DNA of 64,000 bases from MPNO01 sp965205995. Lineage in GTDB: Bacteria > Pseudomonadota > Alphaproteobacteria > MPNO01. Of this stretch, positions 1-8,234 are shown in pieces (the stretch's first letter is position 1; the number at the start of each line of letters is the position of its first letter). Made by a program: the position numbers and the translations under genes. Where the stretch lies: contig OZ242200.1 of NCBI GenBank assembly GCA_965205995.1, positions 4,526,001 to 4,590,000 of the forward strand. The letters run 5' to 3'. Under the pieces are notes generated by a model, which worked only from the letters and a program-made list of their open reading frames with translations, made no database searches and was not told the origin of the DNA.

Positions 1-877
1 CATCCCGATCGTCAATACCATCGCCAACATCGCCATGATCGCGGCTTGCGGCACGACCGGCCCGGCCGCGCCGGGCTGCATCGCGCTAGGCACAGCGGGG
101 CTGACCGCCGCCGCCGGCGGCGACATCGGCGACATTATCCGGGCGTCCGCCATCGCCTTCGCCTCGGCGCACGCCTTCCAATATGTCGGACACGGGATGC
201 CGCTTCCGAAGGACCAGGGACTGCGCTACCTCGCCAAGTCCGTCGCCCACGGCGTGGTCGGGGGCGTCAGGTCGGTGGCGAGCGGCGGAAAGTTCGGGCC
301 CGGCTTCCTCTCCGCCGGCTTCACCCAGCTCGCCTCGCCCGCCATCGGCCGGATCGGGGGAGACGGTGCCGGAGGCGCGTCCGCCCGCGTCATCGCCGCC
401 GCCGTGGTCGGCGGCACCGCATCGAAGCTCGGCGGCGGAAAGTTCGCGAATGGGGCCGTGACCGGCGCGTTCCTCTGGATGTATAATCATGAACGGCGTG
501 ACGGCAGGGCGCATGAACATGAGCCCTGTCCAGAGGGTCCTTTAATGTGCAGGGCGGCAGACACCGGTGGTGTCGGCTATGGCCGAAAGACCACATTTTT
601 CGGATTTTCTGAAGAAGCAAAATGGGGACGATACAAGTGTTTCGGGCAAGGCGGACATTGTTCGTTTGTGGGGCCCGGCGATGGAGAGAATCTTTACGGA
701 GTAGTGGAAACAAAAAGATATAGCCTAGCCTTCGGAGATTTCGCGGCGCATCAGAGGATAACGACATTCAAAGTTGATCGAAGCAGTTGGTGGCACAGAA
801 CACGTTACGGTCCAGAATTCCTCGATGCCATGCAGCGTAACCTGCAGGATTGCAAGTCGGCGGATCTTTGCAAGTGA
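1..877 (+). CDS. Rhs/YD-repeat protein, C-terminal end (partial, open at left edge)
   Basis: The reading frame is already open at the window edge. The first ~150 residues are a Gly/Ala-rich pretoxin segment ending in GGGKFANGA, a sequence often found just before the variable tip of Rhs and CDI effectors. It aligns closely with the equivalent part of the Rhs protein at 1906-4131. After that point the two proteins diverge completely. This tip is about 130 residues, contains six cysteines and is more polar; I do not recognise its toxin family. The next gene, 1111-1770, is a candidate immunity gene by position. The Rhs C-terminus call is confident; toxin activity is inference. Confidence 0.75.
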   Translation, partial: IPIVNTIANIAMIAACGTTGPAAPGCIALGTAGLTAAAGGDIGDIIRASAIAFASAHAFQYVGHGMPLPKDQGLRYLAKSVAHGVVGGVRSVASGGKFGPGFLSAGFTQLASPAIGRIGGDGAGGASARVIAAAVVGGTASKLGGGKFANGAVTGAFLWMYNHERRDGRAHEHEPCPEGPLMCRAADTGGVGYGRKTTFFGFSEEAKWGRYKCFGQGGHCSFVGPGDGENLYGVVETKRYSLAFGDFAAHQRITTFKVDRSSWWHRTRYGPEFLDAMQRNLQDCKSADLCK

Positions 878-1110
878 CTCATGAATCAGCCGTAAACGGT
901 GCACCCTCCATCCGTGCGTCTGGAAGCGTCGTACGTCGTCTGATCGGATGCGACCGGCAGGATGGCCGCACATTTCGAGCCGATGCCAAAGACGTTGACG
1001 CGAAGCTCCGGGAAAAGTGGGCGGCAGTCAAGGGTACCTACACGACGACTGATTTTGGCTCCTTCGCCGGATCGAAGACGCGAAATGCATTAACCTGGTT
1101 CGGTATACGG

Positions 1111-1770
1111 ATGGCCTTCTTTGCCGTCCTTCTGGGCGTCGCGTCTTGGAATCATCCTTCCGACGCGGCGGATTGCCGGAACTGGAATTCTGAGAAGTTC
1201 TTTCGGACGATAACCCCTATGAAGTTTCGAGCGTGCCTGGTGTCTGGGCTCGATCCGATCGCGCGAATCGGGGCTTACCAAGTAACACCCCTCCACGTTG
1301 TAGCGGGACTCAACCACGATCCTGCCGTAGTCGATGTGCTGGTTGAAGTCGGGGCTGACCCGAACGCGCGGGACAAGAACGAGGCTACACCTTTACACTA
1401 TGCAGTGTGGCCCAACGATAATCCCGCCGTGATTTCCGCCCTGATCGACCGCGGGGCCGACCCGAATGCGCAGGCTCAGGATGGCTTGACACCGCTACAC
1501 ATAGCAGCGGAACACAGTAGCAATCCATCAGTGATTTCTGCTCTGCTCGAAGGCAAAGCCGATCCGAATATTCGTGCCGACGATGGTCGGACGTCGTTGC
1601 ACATCGCAGCAAAGCACGCCAACAATCCCAAAATTGTTGCCGCACTGATTGACAGCGGAGCAAACCCCAAAGCACGCGACAAGAGTGGATTAACGCCGCG
1701 GGATTATGTACAAGAAAACGCGGCTCTCAAGGGAACTGATGTTTGGTGGTTGTTAAACGTTGAGCCGTAG
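1111..1770 (+). CDS. Exported ankyrin-repeat protein (candidate Rhs immunity protein)
   Basis: The 219-residue protein begins with a short hydrophobic stretch (MAFFAVLLGVA) that looks like a signal peptide, followed by four ~33-residue ankyrin repeats from about residue 59 onward. Each opens with TPLH or TSLH and carries a GADPN/GANPK-type turn; a degenerate fifth starts at TPRD. The frame stays open upstream to about 850, overlapping the end of the Rhs gene, but residues before M1 look non-native, so I chose the ATG preceding the signal peptide. Ankyrin proteins are known among polymorphic-toxin immunity families. The immunity role here is inferred only from its place directly after an Rhs tip. 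An exported protein would suit a toxin acting in the periplasm or envelope. Confidence 0.7.
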   Translation: MAFFAVLLGVASWNHPSDAADCRNWNSEKFFRTITPMKFRACLVSGLDPIARIGAYQVTPLHVVAGLNHDPAVVDVLVEVGADPNARDKNEATPLHYAVWPNDNPAVISALIDRGADPNAQAQDGLTPLHIAAEHSSNPSVISALLEGKADPNIRADDGRTSLHIAAKHANNPKIVAALIDSGANPKARDKSGLTPRDYVQENAALKGTDVWWLLNVEP

Positions 1771-1905
1771 TGCCCCCACGATAAAACCAGCAGGCGATTC
1801 GGTCGATCGCCACGCCAATTCTGACTGGCGTGGCGCGCCCGGAATTAATTTTTCTTTCAGTTCGTTTCGTCTGTACGCGGTTGGACGGCTCGGTGTTCAC
1901 TCCCG

Positions 1906-4131
1906 GTGCAGTATTTTGCGGTTCTCGCCGGGCTGCATCCGCTTACCTACCCCAAGACCGGCATCGCGGTCGGGCGGTCCTACACCGCGCGCGGCCATCT
2001 GCGGTCGGTCTACGACGCGGAGAACCCGGCGACGGTGTACTGGCGGGCGGGCGCGGTCGACGCCGAGGGGCGGGTCACCGAGGCCGCGCTCGGCAACGGC
2101 GTCTCGACCACGCGGACCTACGACCCGGCGACCGGGCTGATCCGCACCATCCAGTCCGGCGTCGGCGACAGCGCCGCAATGCAGGACCTCGGCTATGTCT
2201 TCGACAGCCTGGGCAATCTGACCACCCGCGAGGACTTCATCCAGGACGTCTACGAGAGCTTCGCCTACGACCGGCTCAACCGGCTGACGGGAGCCACCGT
2301 CCACGACGCCGAAGACGACACCGCGCGGGCGGCGAAAACCTACCGCTACGACGCCATCGGCAACATCGTCAACAAGTCCGACCTGGGCGCGGCGGATTAT
2401 GTCTACGGCAGCGGCAACGCCGCCGGCGCGGGCGATGCCGGCCCGCACGCGGTGGTGAGCGCGGGCGGCAACACCTACGCCTATGACGACAACGGCAACA
2501 TGGTCTCGGGCGCCGGGCGGACGCTGACCTGGACGAGCTTCGACAAGCCGGCGACCGTGGTCGACGCCGCCACCCGGACCGCCTTCGCCCACGGCCCGGA
2601 CCGGGCGCGCATCGTCCAGACCCGGACGCAGGGGGCGACGACCACCACGATCGTATACGTCGCCGGGCTGTTCGAGCAGCTCGGCAAGACCGGCGAGGCA
2701 ACGAAGTTCGTCCACTATATATTCGCGGGCTCAAGCCGCGTCGCAATCCGCACCACGGACGACGCGCCGACGCCGGGCGACAGCCTGCGCTATTTGCACC
2801 GGGACCATCTCGGCTCGGTCGACACCATCACCGACGCGGCCGGCGCGGTCGTCGAGCGCCTCTCCTACGGCGCCTTCGGCAAGCGCCGCGTCGCCGCCGG
2901 CGCCAACGCCTGGACCGACCCGGCGCTGGCGATCGCGGCGGTCAACACCCCGCGCGGCTTCACCGGCCACGAGCATCTCGACGACTTCCAGCTCGTCCAC
3001 ATGAACGGGCGGGTCTACGACCCGTCCCTCGGCCGCTTCATGAGCGCCGACCCCTTCGTCCAGTTCCCCGAATCCACCCAGGGCCTCAACCGCTACTCAT
3101 ACGTCAACAACAACCCGCTCTCGTTTACCGACCCCAGCGGGTATTTCATCGGAAAACTGTTCAAGGCGGTCGGACGGTTCGTCAAGAAGGTGCTCGGCAG
3201 CGGGATCGGCCGGGTCATCGCCCAACTCGTCGCCACCGCCGCGATATGCGGCGCGGACCCGGCGTTCTCCTGCGCCGCCTGGGTCGGCGCCGGGCTCGGC
3301 GGCGCCAGCGCGGCCGCCGCCGGCGGCGATCTGAGCGACGTGTTCAAGGCCGCCGCCGTCTCGTTTGCTTCGGCGCACGCGTTCGGGGAGGTGGGGCAGC
3401 ACTTCAAGCTCGGCGCGGATGCGACCGTCGGCGATCATATCGCCAGGGCCGTCGCCCACGGTACGGTGGGAGGCGTGACGGCGGTCGCCAGCGGCGGCGA
3501 GTTCAAGGACGGCTTCCTCGGCGCCGGCGCCGCCTCGCTCGCTTCGCCGGCGATCGGCAGTATCAAGGGCAAGGGCCTGGGGGCGCGGACCGCCCGGGTC
3601 GCCGTCGCCGCCGCGGTCGGCGGCACCGCGTCGAAGCTAGGCGGCGGAAAGTTCGCCAACGGAGCCCGCACGGCGGCATATCTGCAGGCATTCTCGGAAG
3701 CGGCCGACCATTATCGCGAATACACGCGCCGCGAAGCCAAAGCGGGACCGGGCGAGTTTGCAGATCCCAACAATACGGACCCATATCGTTATCGTTATAT
3801 AGAGATCGAAGACACGTACATAGACCCAACCCACAAGCTCACGGTTATAGGAACCCATGACCCTCTGACCGAAGATTTTGCCCAAGATTTCTTTAGCCAG
3901 GGCGGATCCTTCGGCAGGGTCGCGACTTTTGTTCCCGGAGTCGAGGCAACGGCCGTTTACCACGACACCGTGGTCATCCGGGCAGGAAGTGATTACAATC
4001 GATGGGTTGTCAATTTCACCACGATCCCGCACTCCGTTGCCATAAGCTACTCTGCGATCGTTGGCGAATACACCCGGGGCTGGGCGAACAGCGCAGCCTA
4101 CTATATGTATGTGACCCGGCCGCGAAGCTAG
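1906..4131 (+). CDS. Rhs repeat-associated core protein with variable C-terminal tip (N-terminally truncated)
   Basis: The protein has about 741 residues from a GTG codon. It contains YD repeats (for example YVFDSLGNL, YRYDAIGN, YAYDDNGN) and an Rhs core signature near residues 365-410 with GRVYDPSLGRFMSADP and SYVNNNPLSFTDPSG. A Gly/Ala-rich pretoxin segment ends in GGGKFANGA, followed by a unique ~140-residue tip rich in Tyr, Asp and Thr. Full Rhs proteins are much longer, with an N-terminal half that forms the shell; that half is absent, and the first ~20 residues look unrelated, so the true start is uncertain. This resembles a displaced orphan Rhs module that can recombine with an intact gene. 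The lipoprotein at 4226 follows the tip. The tip family is not recognised. Confidence 0.75.
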   Translation: MQYFAVLAGLHPLTYPKTGIAVGRSYTARGHLRSVYDAENPATVYWRAGAVDAEGRVTEAALGNGVSTTRTYDPATGLIRTIQSGVGDSAAMQDLGYVFDSLGNLTTREDFIQDVYESFAYDRLNRLTGATVHDAEDDTARAAKTYRYDAIGNIVNKSDLGAADYVYGSGNAAGAGDAGPHAVVSAGGNTYAYDDNGNMVSGAGRTLTWTSFDKPATVVDAATRTAFAHGPDRARIVQTRTQGATTTTIVYVAGLFEQLGKTGEATKFVHYIFAGSSRVAIRTTDDAPTPGDSLRYLHRDHLGSVDTITDAAGAVVERLSYGAFGKRRVAAGANAWTDPALAIAAVNTPRGFTGHEHLDDFQLVHMNGRVYDPSLGRFMSADPFVQFPESTQGLNRYSYVNNNPLSFTDPSGYFIGKLFKAVGRFVKKVLGSGIGRVIAQLVATAAICGADPAFSCAAWVGAGLGGASAAAAGGDLSDVFKAAAVSFASAHAFGEVGQHFKLGADATVGDHIARAVAHGTVGGVTAVASGGEFKDGFLGAGAASLASPAIGSIKGKGLGARTARVAVAAAVGGTASKLGGGKFANGARTAAYLQAFSEAADHYREYTRREAKAGPGEFADPNNTDPYRYRYIEIEDTYIDPTHKLTVIGTHDPLTEDFAQDFFSQGGSFGRVATFVPGVEATAVYHDTVVIRAGSDYNRWVVNFTTIPHSVAISYSAIVGEYTRGWANSAAYYMYVTRPRS

Positions 4132-4225
4132 GATGGATGCCTCATCGTGCGGGGTGCTTGCAGGGTCGAGGCCGGAACGGGTGCCCGGCACCGCATGTCG
4201 GTCGGCGATGCCAGGAGGACAGACC

Positions 4226-4573
4226 ATGTATCCGCGTGAGCGGCGTCCGGTGTGGAGGCATGTCGTCAGGCTTGCGATGTGCGTGTTCCTGCCGGCCTCC
4301 CTCGCATCATGCGCCGTCTCCTGTACGGAACCGCACGAGATGTACAAGCAATCTATGAGCTCGAATGTCGGAAGATCGATCGAGAAGGTAAGAATGTGGC
4401 TCGACAATACTCCAGAACGTCTGGTTGGCAGCAGAAATTTGCAGAATGGCAACATTGAAAACGAATACCGTTACAGACGCAGCTGTCGCACATTTTTCGA
4501 ATTCGATCCGAACACTAGGATCATCGTGCGCTGGAGGTTCGAAGGCCTGAAAGAGGACTGTATTATGTGGTAG
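4226..4573 (+). CDS. Small lipoprotein following an Rhs tip (candidate immunity protein)
   Basis: The 115-residue protein has a basic N-region, a hydrophobic segment and a lipobox L26-A-S-C29, so it should be exported, lipidated and anchored on the periplasmic side of a membrane. The ATG at 4226 is chosen because a strong AGGAGGA lies 6 bases upstream; an earlier in-frame ATG at 4133 has no such site. The mature part has paired cysteines and ends FEGLKEDCIMW. The DNA is visibly less GC-rich than most of the window, as is common for effector/immunity cargo. Its position 94 bases after the Rhs tip suggests immunity. No family is assigned with confidence. Confidence 0.6.
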   Translation: MYPRERRPVWRHVVRLAMCVFLPASLASCAVSCTEPHEMYKQSMSSNVGRSIEKVRMWLDNTPERLVGSRNLQNGNIENEYRYRRSCRTFFEFDPNTRIIVRWRFEGLKEDCIMW

Positions 4574-4977
4574 TAATGACATGACGCGGCTTATGGTACG
4601 GGCGGGCCGTTCGCCTTCCGTCGTCGGATTCGATCAGTAAGGTGGCGCTCCCCGGGTTTCCCTTGGGCAAGATCGCGCTTCTGCCCGCGGTCGGTCTGGT
4701 GCTCGCAGCGAGCTCGGGTTTGAGACGGACGGGCGGGTCGATCTGATAGCCGGGCTCAGGAAGCGGCCCGGCAATGGCCGCGACCCTACCCATTCCGTTA
4801 GTCCCCGCCCTCGGGACATCCGCTACGCGGAGTCTTCCAAACGATAGCTCGTGCCCCTCGTGTGCCTTGGAGACCGGCTGGGCAACAGCACGTCCTATGT
4901 CCGCCGGCTGTCTCGGGCGGCCGGTAGAGCGGGACCCTGGCGATGGGCGGCGAGCGCCTCCGGATGGGCGCAGCCGG
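4574..4977. other. Gene-free spacer upstream of the Rhs pseudogene
   Basis: No convincing coding sequence is seen here. Open frames run through it but lack recognisable protein features, and the join to Rhs homology at about 4978 is abrupt, as expected for a recombination scar. Confidence 0.5.
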
Positions 4978-5826
4978 GACCCGGCGACCGGTCTGATCCG
5001 CACCATCCAGTCCGGCGTCGGTGACAGCGCCGCGGTGCAGGACCTCGGCTACGTCTTCGACAGCCTGGGCAATCTGACCACCCGCGAGGACTTCATCCAG
5101 GACGTCTACGAGAGCTTCGCCTACGACCGGCTCAACCGGCTCACCGGGGCCACCGTCCACGACGCCGAGGACGACACCGGCCGCGCCGCGAAAACCTACC
5201 GCTACGACGCGATCGGCAACATCGTCAACAAGTCCGACCTGGGCGCGGCGGACTACGTCTACGGCAGCGGCAACGCCGCCGGCGCGGGCGATGCCGGCCC
5301 GCACGCGGTGGTCTCGGCGGGCGGCCATTCCTACGCCTATGACGACAACGGCAACATGGTCTCGGGCGCCGGGCGGACGCTGACCTGGACCAGCTTCAAC
5401 AAGCCGGCGACCGTGGTCGACCCGACGACGACGACGCGCTTCGCCCACGGCCCGGACCGGGCGCGCATCCGTCCAGACCCGGACGCAGGGGGCGACGACC
5501 ACCACCATCGTATACGTCGCCGGGCTGTTCGAGCGGGTCGCGCAAGACCGGCGAGGCGACAAAGTCCGTCCACTACATATTCGCCGGCTCGCAGCGCATC
5601 GCCATCCGCACCACGGACGACGCGCCGACGCCGACCGACAAGCTCCGCTATTTGCACCAGGACCATCTCGGCTCGGTCGACACCGTCACCGACGAGACCG
5701 GCCGGGCGGTCGAGCGCCTCTCCTACGGCGCCTTCGGCAAGCGCCGCGTCGCCGCCGGCGCCAACGCCTGGACCGACCCGGCGCTGGCGATCGCGGCGGT
5801 CAACACGCCGCGCGGCTTCACCGGCC
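4978..5826 (+). pseudogene. Rhs core fragment, frameshifted
   Basis: This is a near copy of bases ~2117-2970 of the intact Rhs gene, starting at the DPATGLIR repeat and ending at NTPRGFTG. Compared with that copy it has one extra base near 5472 (atccgtcc against atcgtcc) and another near 5550, which together move the frame by two. The first part reads in one frame to about 5470, and the last part (DHLGSVDTVTDE onward) reads in another from about 5652. It has no N-terminus, no DPxG core end and no tip. It is a dead cassette, probably left by recombination between Rhs repeats. Confidence 0.85.
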
Positions 5827-6588
5827 AGTCGTTGAGCCTGGCGTTGCCGATGAGCGTGTGCATTGCCGCGGCGCGAGCACCGCCGCTCCAGCCCGCTTCG
5901 TCGTGGGCCTCGACCGTAGTCGCCGCTACGCAGTTCGGCCCGGTCGGGGCGGAGCGAACGCCTGGGCGCGACGTAGGACGTGACCGTGGCGGAAAATCCG
6001 GCCTAACCGTTGAATCCATCAATTGACCGTTCGCGCGGATGGCAGATTCGGAATTTCTTATGTATTATCCTTGATCATATAGATATATCAAATAAAACAT
6101 ATTTACTGGGTTGCCGAATACCTCCGGGTGAGGTTGGAGATGCGGTCGGACGGTCAGGGCAGGCATATGCGAGGTGACGCGGCATGCGGCGCACGTGAAG
6201 CGACGATGTCGCAGGTGCCGGGTCCATGCAGGCTCAGCCGAAGGGTGTATGACCCGCGCCGGTGTGTCTTGTGAGAGCCCACGGCGCTGGCCGCGGGTAT
6301 ATCTCGTTTCCTTGGGCGGCCGTGCAGTTCCTCGCGGGAGAAAACCCGGATACAGACTCCGTCCGATCGCAACCGCGGCACGGTTTCGGGGCCGGGTCCA
6401 CGGATGGTGAGCGAAGGACATTTTCGGGTCGTGGGCGGACAGACCGGCCGCCGCAAGCGGGGTGTCGGATCATTCCACCGCGGTTGGCGGGTTGCGTGGG
6501 AGGTGGAGTCCCGTGCGGGCCCCACCGTGTGGCTACCTGCGAGCCCGTGGTGCGATGCGCAGGTCAAGCTGTTGATCGGCGTGGAAAA
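5827..6588. other. Gene-free debris between Rhs pseudogene and IS element
   Basis: No gene is supported. A short AT-rich patch at about 6040-6110 stands out against the high-GC background. The end, about 6565-6590 (gttgatcggcgtgg...aaaattgac), looks like the terminus of another, unrelated insertion sequence, but that identification is from memory of similar ends and is weak. Confidence 0.4.
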
Positions 6589-6597
6589 TTGACCCCC

Positions 6598-6628
6598 TAT
6601 TGGAGTGGGCCCCTGGGGTCGGACAGTT
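6598..6628. repeat. Left terminal inverted repeat of the IS3-family element
   Basis: These 31 bases are the exact reverse complement of 7878-7908. The OrfB stop codon begins at the next base, 6629, so the coding region runs right up to the repeat. Confidence 0.9.
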
Positions 6629-7468
6629 TCAGGCGGCGGATTTGACCGGCTTGCGGGGCTGTTCCTCCTCGAAACGATTGGGGCTCAGGTATCCGAGCGC
6701 CGAGTGTAGGCGCCGTTGGTTGTAGCTGTCGATGAAGCGGGGCAGGTGTTCCGCGACGTCCTCGGCGCTTTCGAAGGCCATGGGATAGACGCCCTCGACC
6801 TTCAGCGTCCACATGAAGCTTTCCATCATCGCGTTGTAGGGTTGCCGCGTCGCGCCATCGAGCCGACCGGGCCGTGTTCGCTGAGCAGGGCGCGGCCGGC
6901 CCTGTCAGCCTAGATGCGTCTACCGCTGTGCGGGTCAGGTCATCCCGAGGGAACCGGCCCGCAGATACTCACTGTCCGAGTGGTGGATGCATCCGGGTGG
7001 CGGGTTGCGGCCCTCGATCGCCGTCGAGAGCGCCGCGAGCGTCAACCTGGCATCGATCCGCCGGCCGAGCGCGTAGCCGACGATGCGCCGCGACCATGCG
7101 TCCATGATCGCAGCCAGATAGACGAAGCCGCCGAGGATGGCGATGTAGGTCAGATCGGCGACCCAGAGCTGGTTCGGGCCATCGACCTCGCTGTCCCTGG
7201 ACCGGTCCGGGAAGACCGGCTCGTCATGGTTGCTGTCGGTCGTGGCGACGAAGCGCCGCCGGTGCGGCGGATGCATGGCGTGTTCGCGCATCAGGCGCTT
7301 GATCTTCTTGTGGTTCACCACCCAGCCGCGATGCCTCAGCGCCGCCTGCATGCGCCGCCAGCCATAGGCTTCGAACTCGTCCTTGATCGCGTGCATGGCC
7401 TCGACCAAGGCGGTGTCGTCGGCCGATCCCCTGGAGGCGCGGTAACAGGTGGATCGCGCGATCCCCAT
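6629..7468 (-). pseudogene. IS3-family transposase OrfB (rve integrase), frameshifted
   Basis: The N-terminal part (7468 down to 6935) reads MGIARSTCYRAS and continues through the HTH_21 region to the integrase core, with the first Asp in WVADLTYIA and the second in IHHSD. It then shifts frame and stops. The C-terminal part (6829 to 6629) resumes at MMESFMWTLKVEG, carrying the catalytic Glu, and YNQRRLHSALGY. In between, the residual coding (LLSEHGPVGSM then a broken NPY-NAMM) shows at least two small deletions, near 6950 and 6840. All DDE residues survive but cannot be made in one protein. Confidence 0.85.
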
Positions 7469-7827
7469 CAGCCGGCATCCTTCGGCGATGGAGAGGCCTT
7501 GGGGCCGGTGACGACGGACATGGGCGCGCTTCCCGGCTGCCGTCCTTGCCGCTGAGCCCCCTTTAGGAACTCGAGCTCCAGGGCCTGTTTGCCGACCAGG
7601 CGCTCGAGAGCCGCGATCCGGGCCTCGTATTCCTGGATCGTGTCGGCCGCCTCGGCGTCCTCGTCGAAGGCGCCGGCCTCGTACTTGTCCACCCAGATCC
7701 GGATCAGGGTGCGGGACAGGTCGTGCCGACGGGCCAGACCGTGGAGCGTCTCGCCGGCGAGATACTCCTGAACGACCTGGCGCTTGAAGGCGATGCTATG
7801 GGTTCGGTGGGTTCGGTGCTTGGCCAT
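7468..7827 (-). CDS. IS3-family transposase OrfA
   Basis: About 119 residues from the ATG at 7827 (MAKHRTHRTHSIAF). It has a helix-turn-helix around LHGLARRHDLSRTLIRIW, followed by a heptad-rich helix (EYEARIAALERLVGKQALELEFL), the leucine zipper typical of IS3 OrfA. Its TGA overlaps the ATG of OrfB by one base (TGATG). OrfA alone binds ends and regulates; with OrfB broken it could still bind related copies. A start 30 bases further upstream is also open. Confidence 0.85.
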   Translation of the reverse strand: MAKHRTHRTHSIAFKRQVVQEYLAGETLHGLARRHDLSRTLIRIWVDKYEAGAFDEDAEAADTIQEYEARIAALERLVGKQALELEFLKGAQRQGRQPGSAPMSVVTGPKASPSPKDAG

Positions 7828-7877
7828 GGGCGTCGATCCTTCGAATGCCCGACGCACCGGTCAAATCAATTCAAGCC

Positions 7878-7908
7878 AACTGTCCGACCCCAGGGGCCCA
7901 CTCCAATA
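7878..7908. repeat. Right terminal inverted repeat of the IS3-family element
   Basis: These 31 bases match 6598-6628 perfectly in inverted orientation. Confidence 0.9.
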
Positions 7909-7941
7909 GGGCGTCAAACTTCAAAGCCGATTGACATCCTG

Positions 7942-7975
7942 GGTCAAATCAATTCAAGCCAACTTGCCCACTCCA
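7942..7975. repeat. Solo remnant of an IS right end
   Basis: The 22 bases 7942-7963 (ggtcaaatcaattcaagcc followed by aac) repeat 7859-7880, which lie just inside the right end of the neighbouring IS. They are followed by a shortened version of the terminal repeat (gcccactcca). This looks like the end of a second related element with an internal deletion. The rest of 7909-8234 holds no gene. Confidence 0.7.
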
Positions 7976-8126
7976 CCGCACGGCGACATGGTCCTTGAGA
8001 CAGAGTTCCGCCAGATCGGCGACGGTGGGCTCGGGCGGCGGCTCCGGCGGGATCGGTTCCTCGCCCCGCTTGATCCGGTCGCCGAACGTCGAAGCGTGGC
8101 GAGGCTTGGTTAGGCTACCTTGTATT

Positions 8127-8202
8127 CCCGGATCAAGTCCGGGGCTACTCAGGATGAGGAGAGGGTGGCATGGCCCAGAAAAAAGTTCCTCATCCCGAGT
8201 AG
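8127..8202. repeat. Palindromic dispersed repeat
   Basis: Bases 8145-8160 and 8187-8202 form inverted arms (ctactc-ggatgagga, 15 of 16 matching), preceded by cccggatcaagtccgggg, itself partly palindromic. The same core recurs at 12327-12360 beyond the end of another gene. It probably folds as a stem-loop in RNA or DNA and behaves like an intergenic REP/MITE-type element. Confidence 0.7.
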
Positions 8203-8234
8203 GCGCGAAGCGCCGTATCGAGGGACGCCGCCCC

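Larger units (their letters stand above)
6598..7908 (-). mobile_element. IS3-family insertion sequence (inactive)
   Basis: The element is bounded by perfect 31-bp inverted repeats at 6598-6628 and 7878-7908; the match extends 9 more bases outward on each side with one mismatch (6589-6628 against 7878-7917), so the exact ends are uncertain. It encodes OrfA (HTH) and OrfB (rve/DDE integrase) on the minus strand with overlapping stop and start, the IS3 arrangement. OrfB carries frameshifts, so the copy should not transpose by itself. No clear target-site duplication is visible, consistent with insertion into, or nesting within, another repeat. Confidence 0.85.

Noticed and set aside
6040..6110. 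AT-rich patch as a promoter or origin
   Set aside because: No gene starts downstream in either direction at a suitable distance and no repeats of iteron type are seen.
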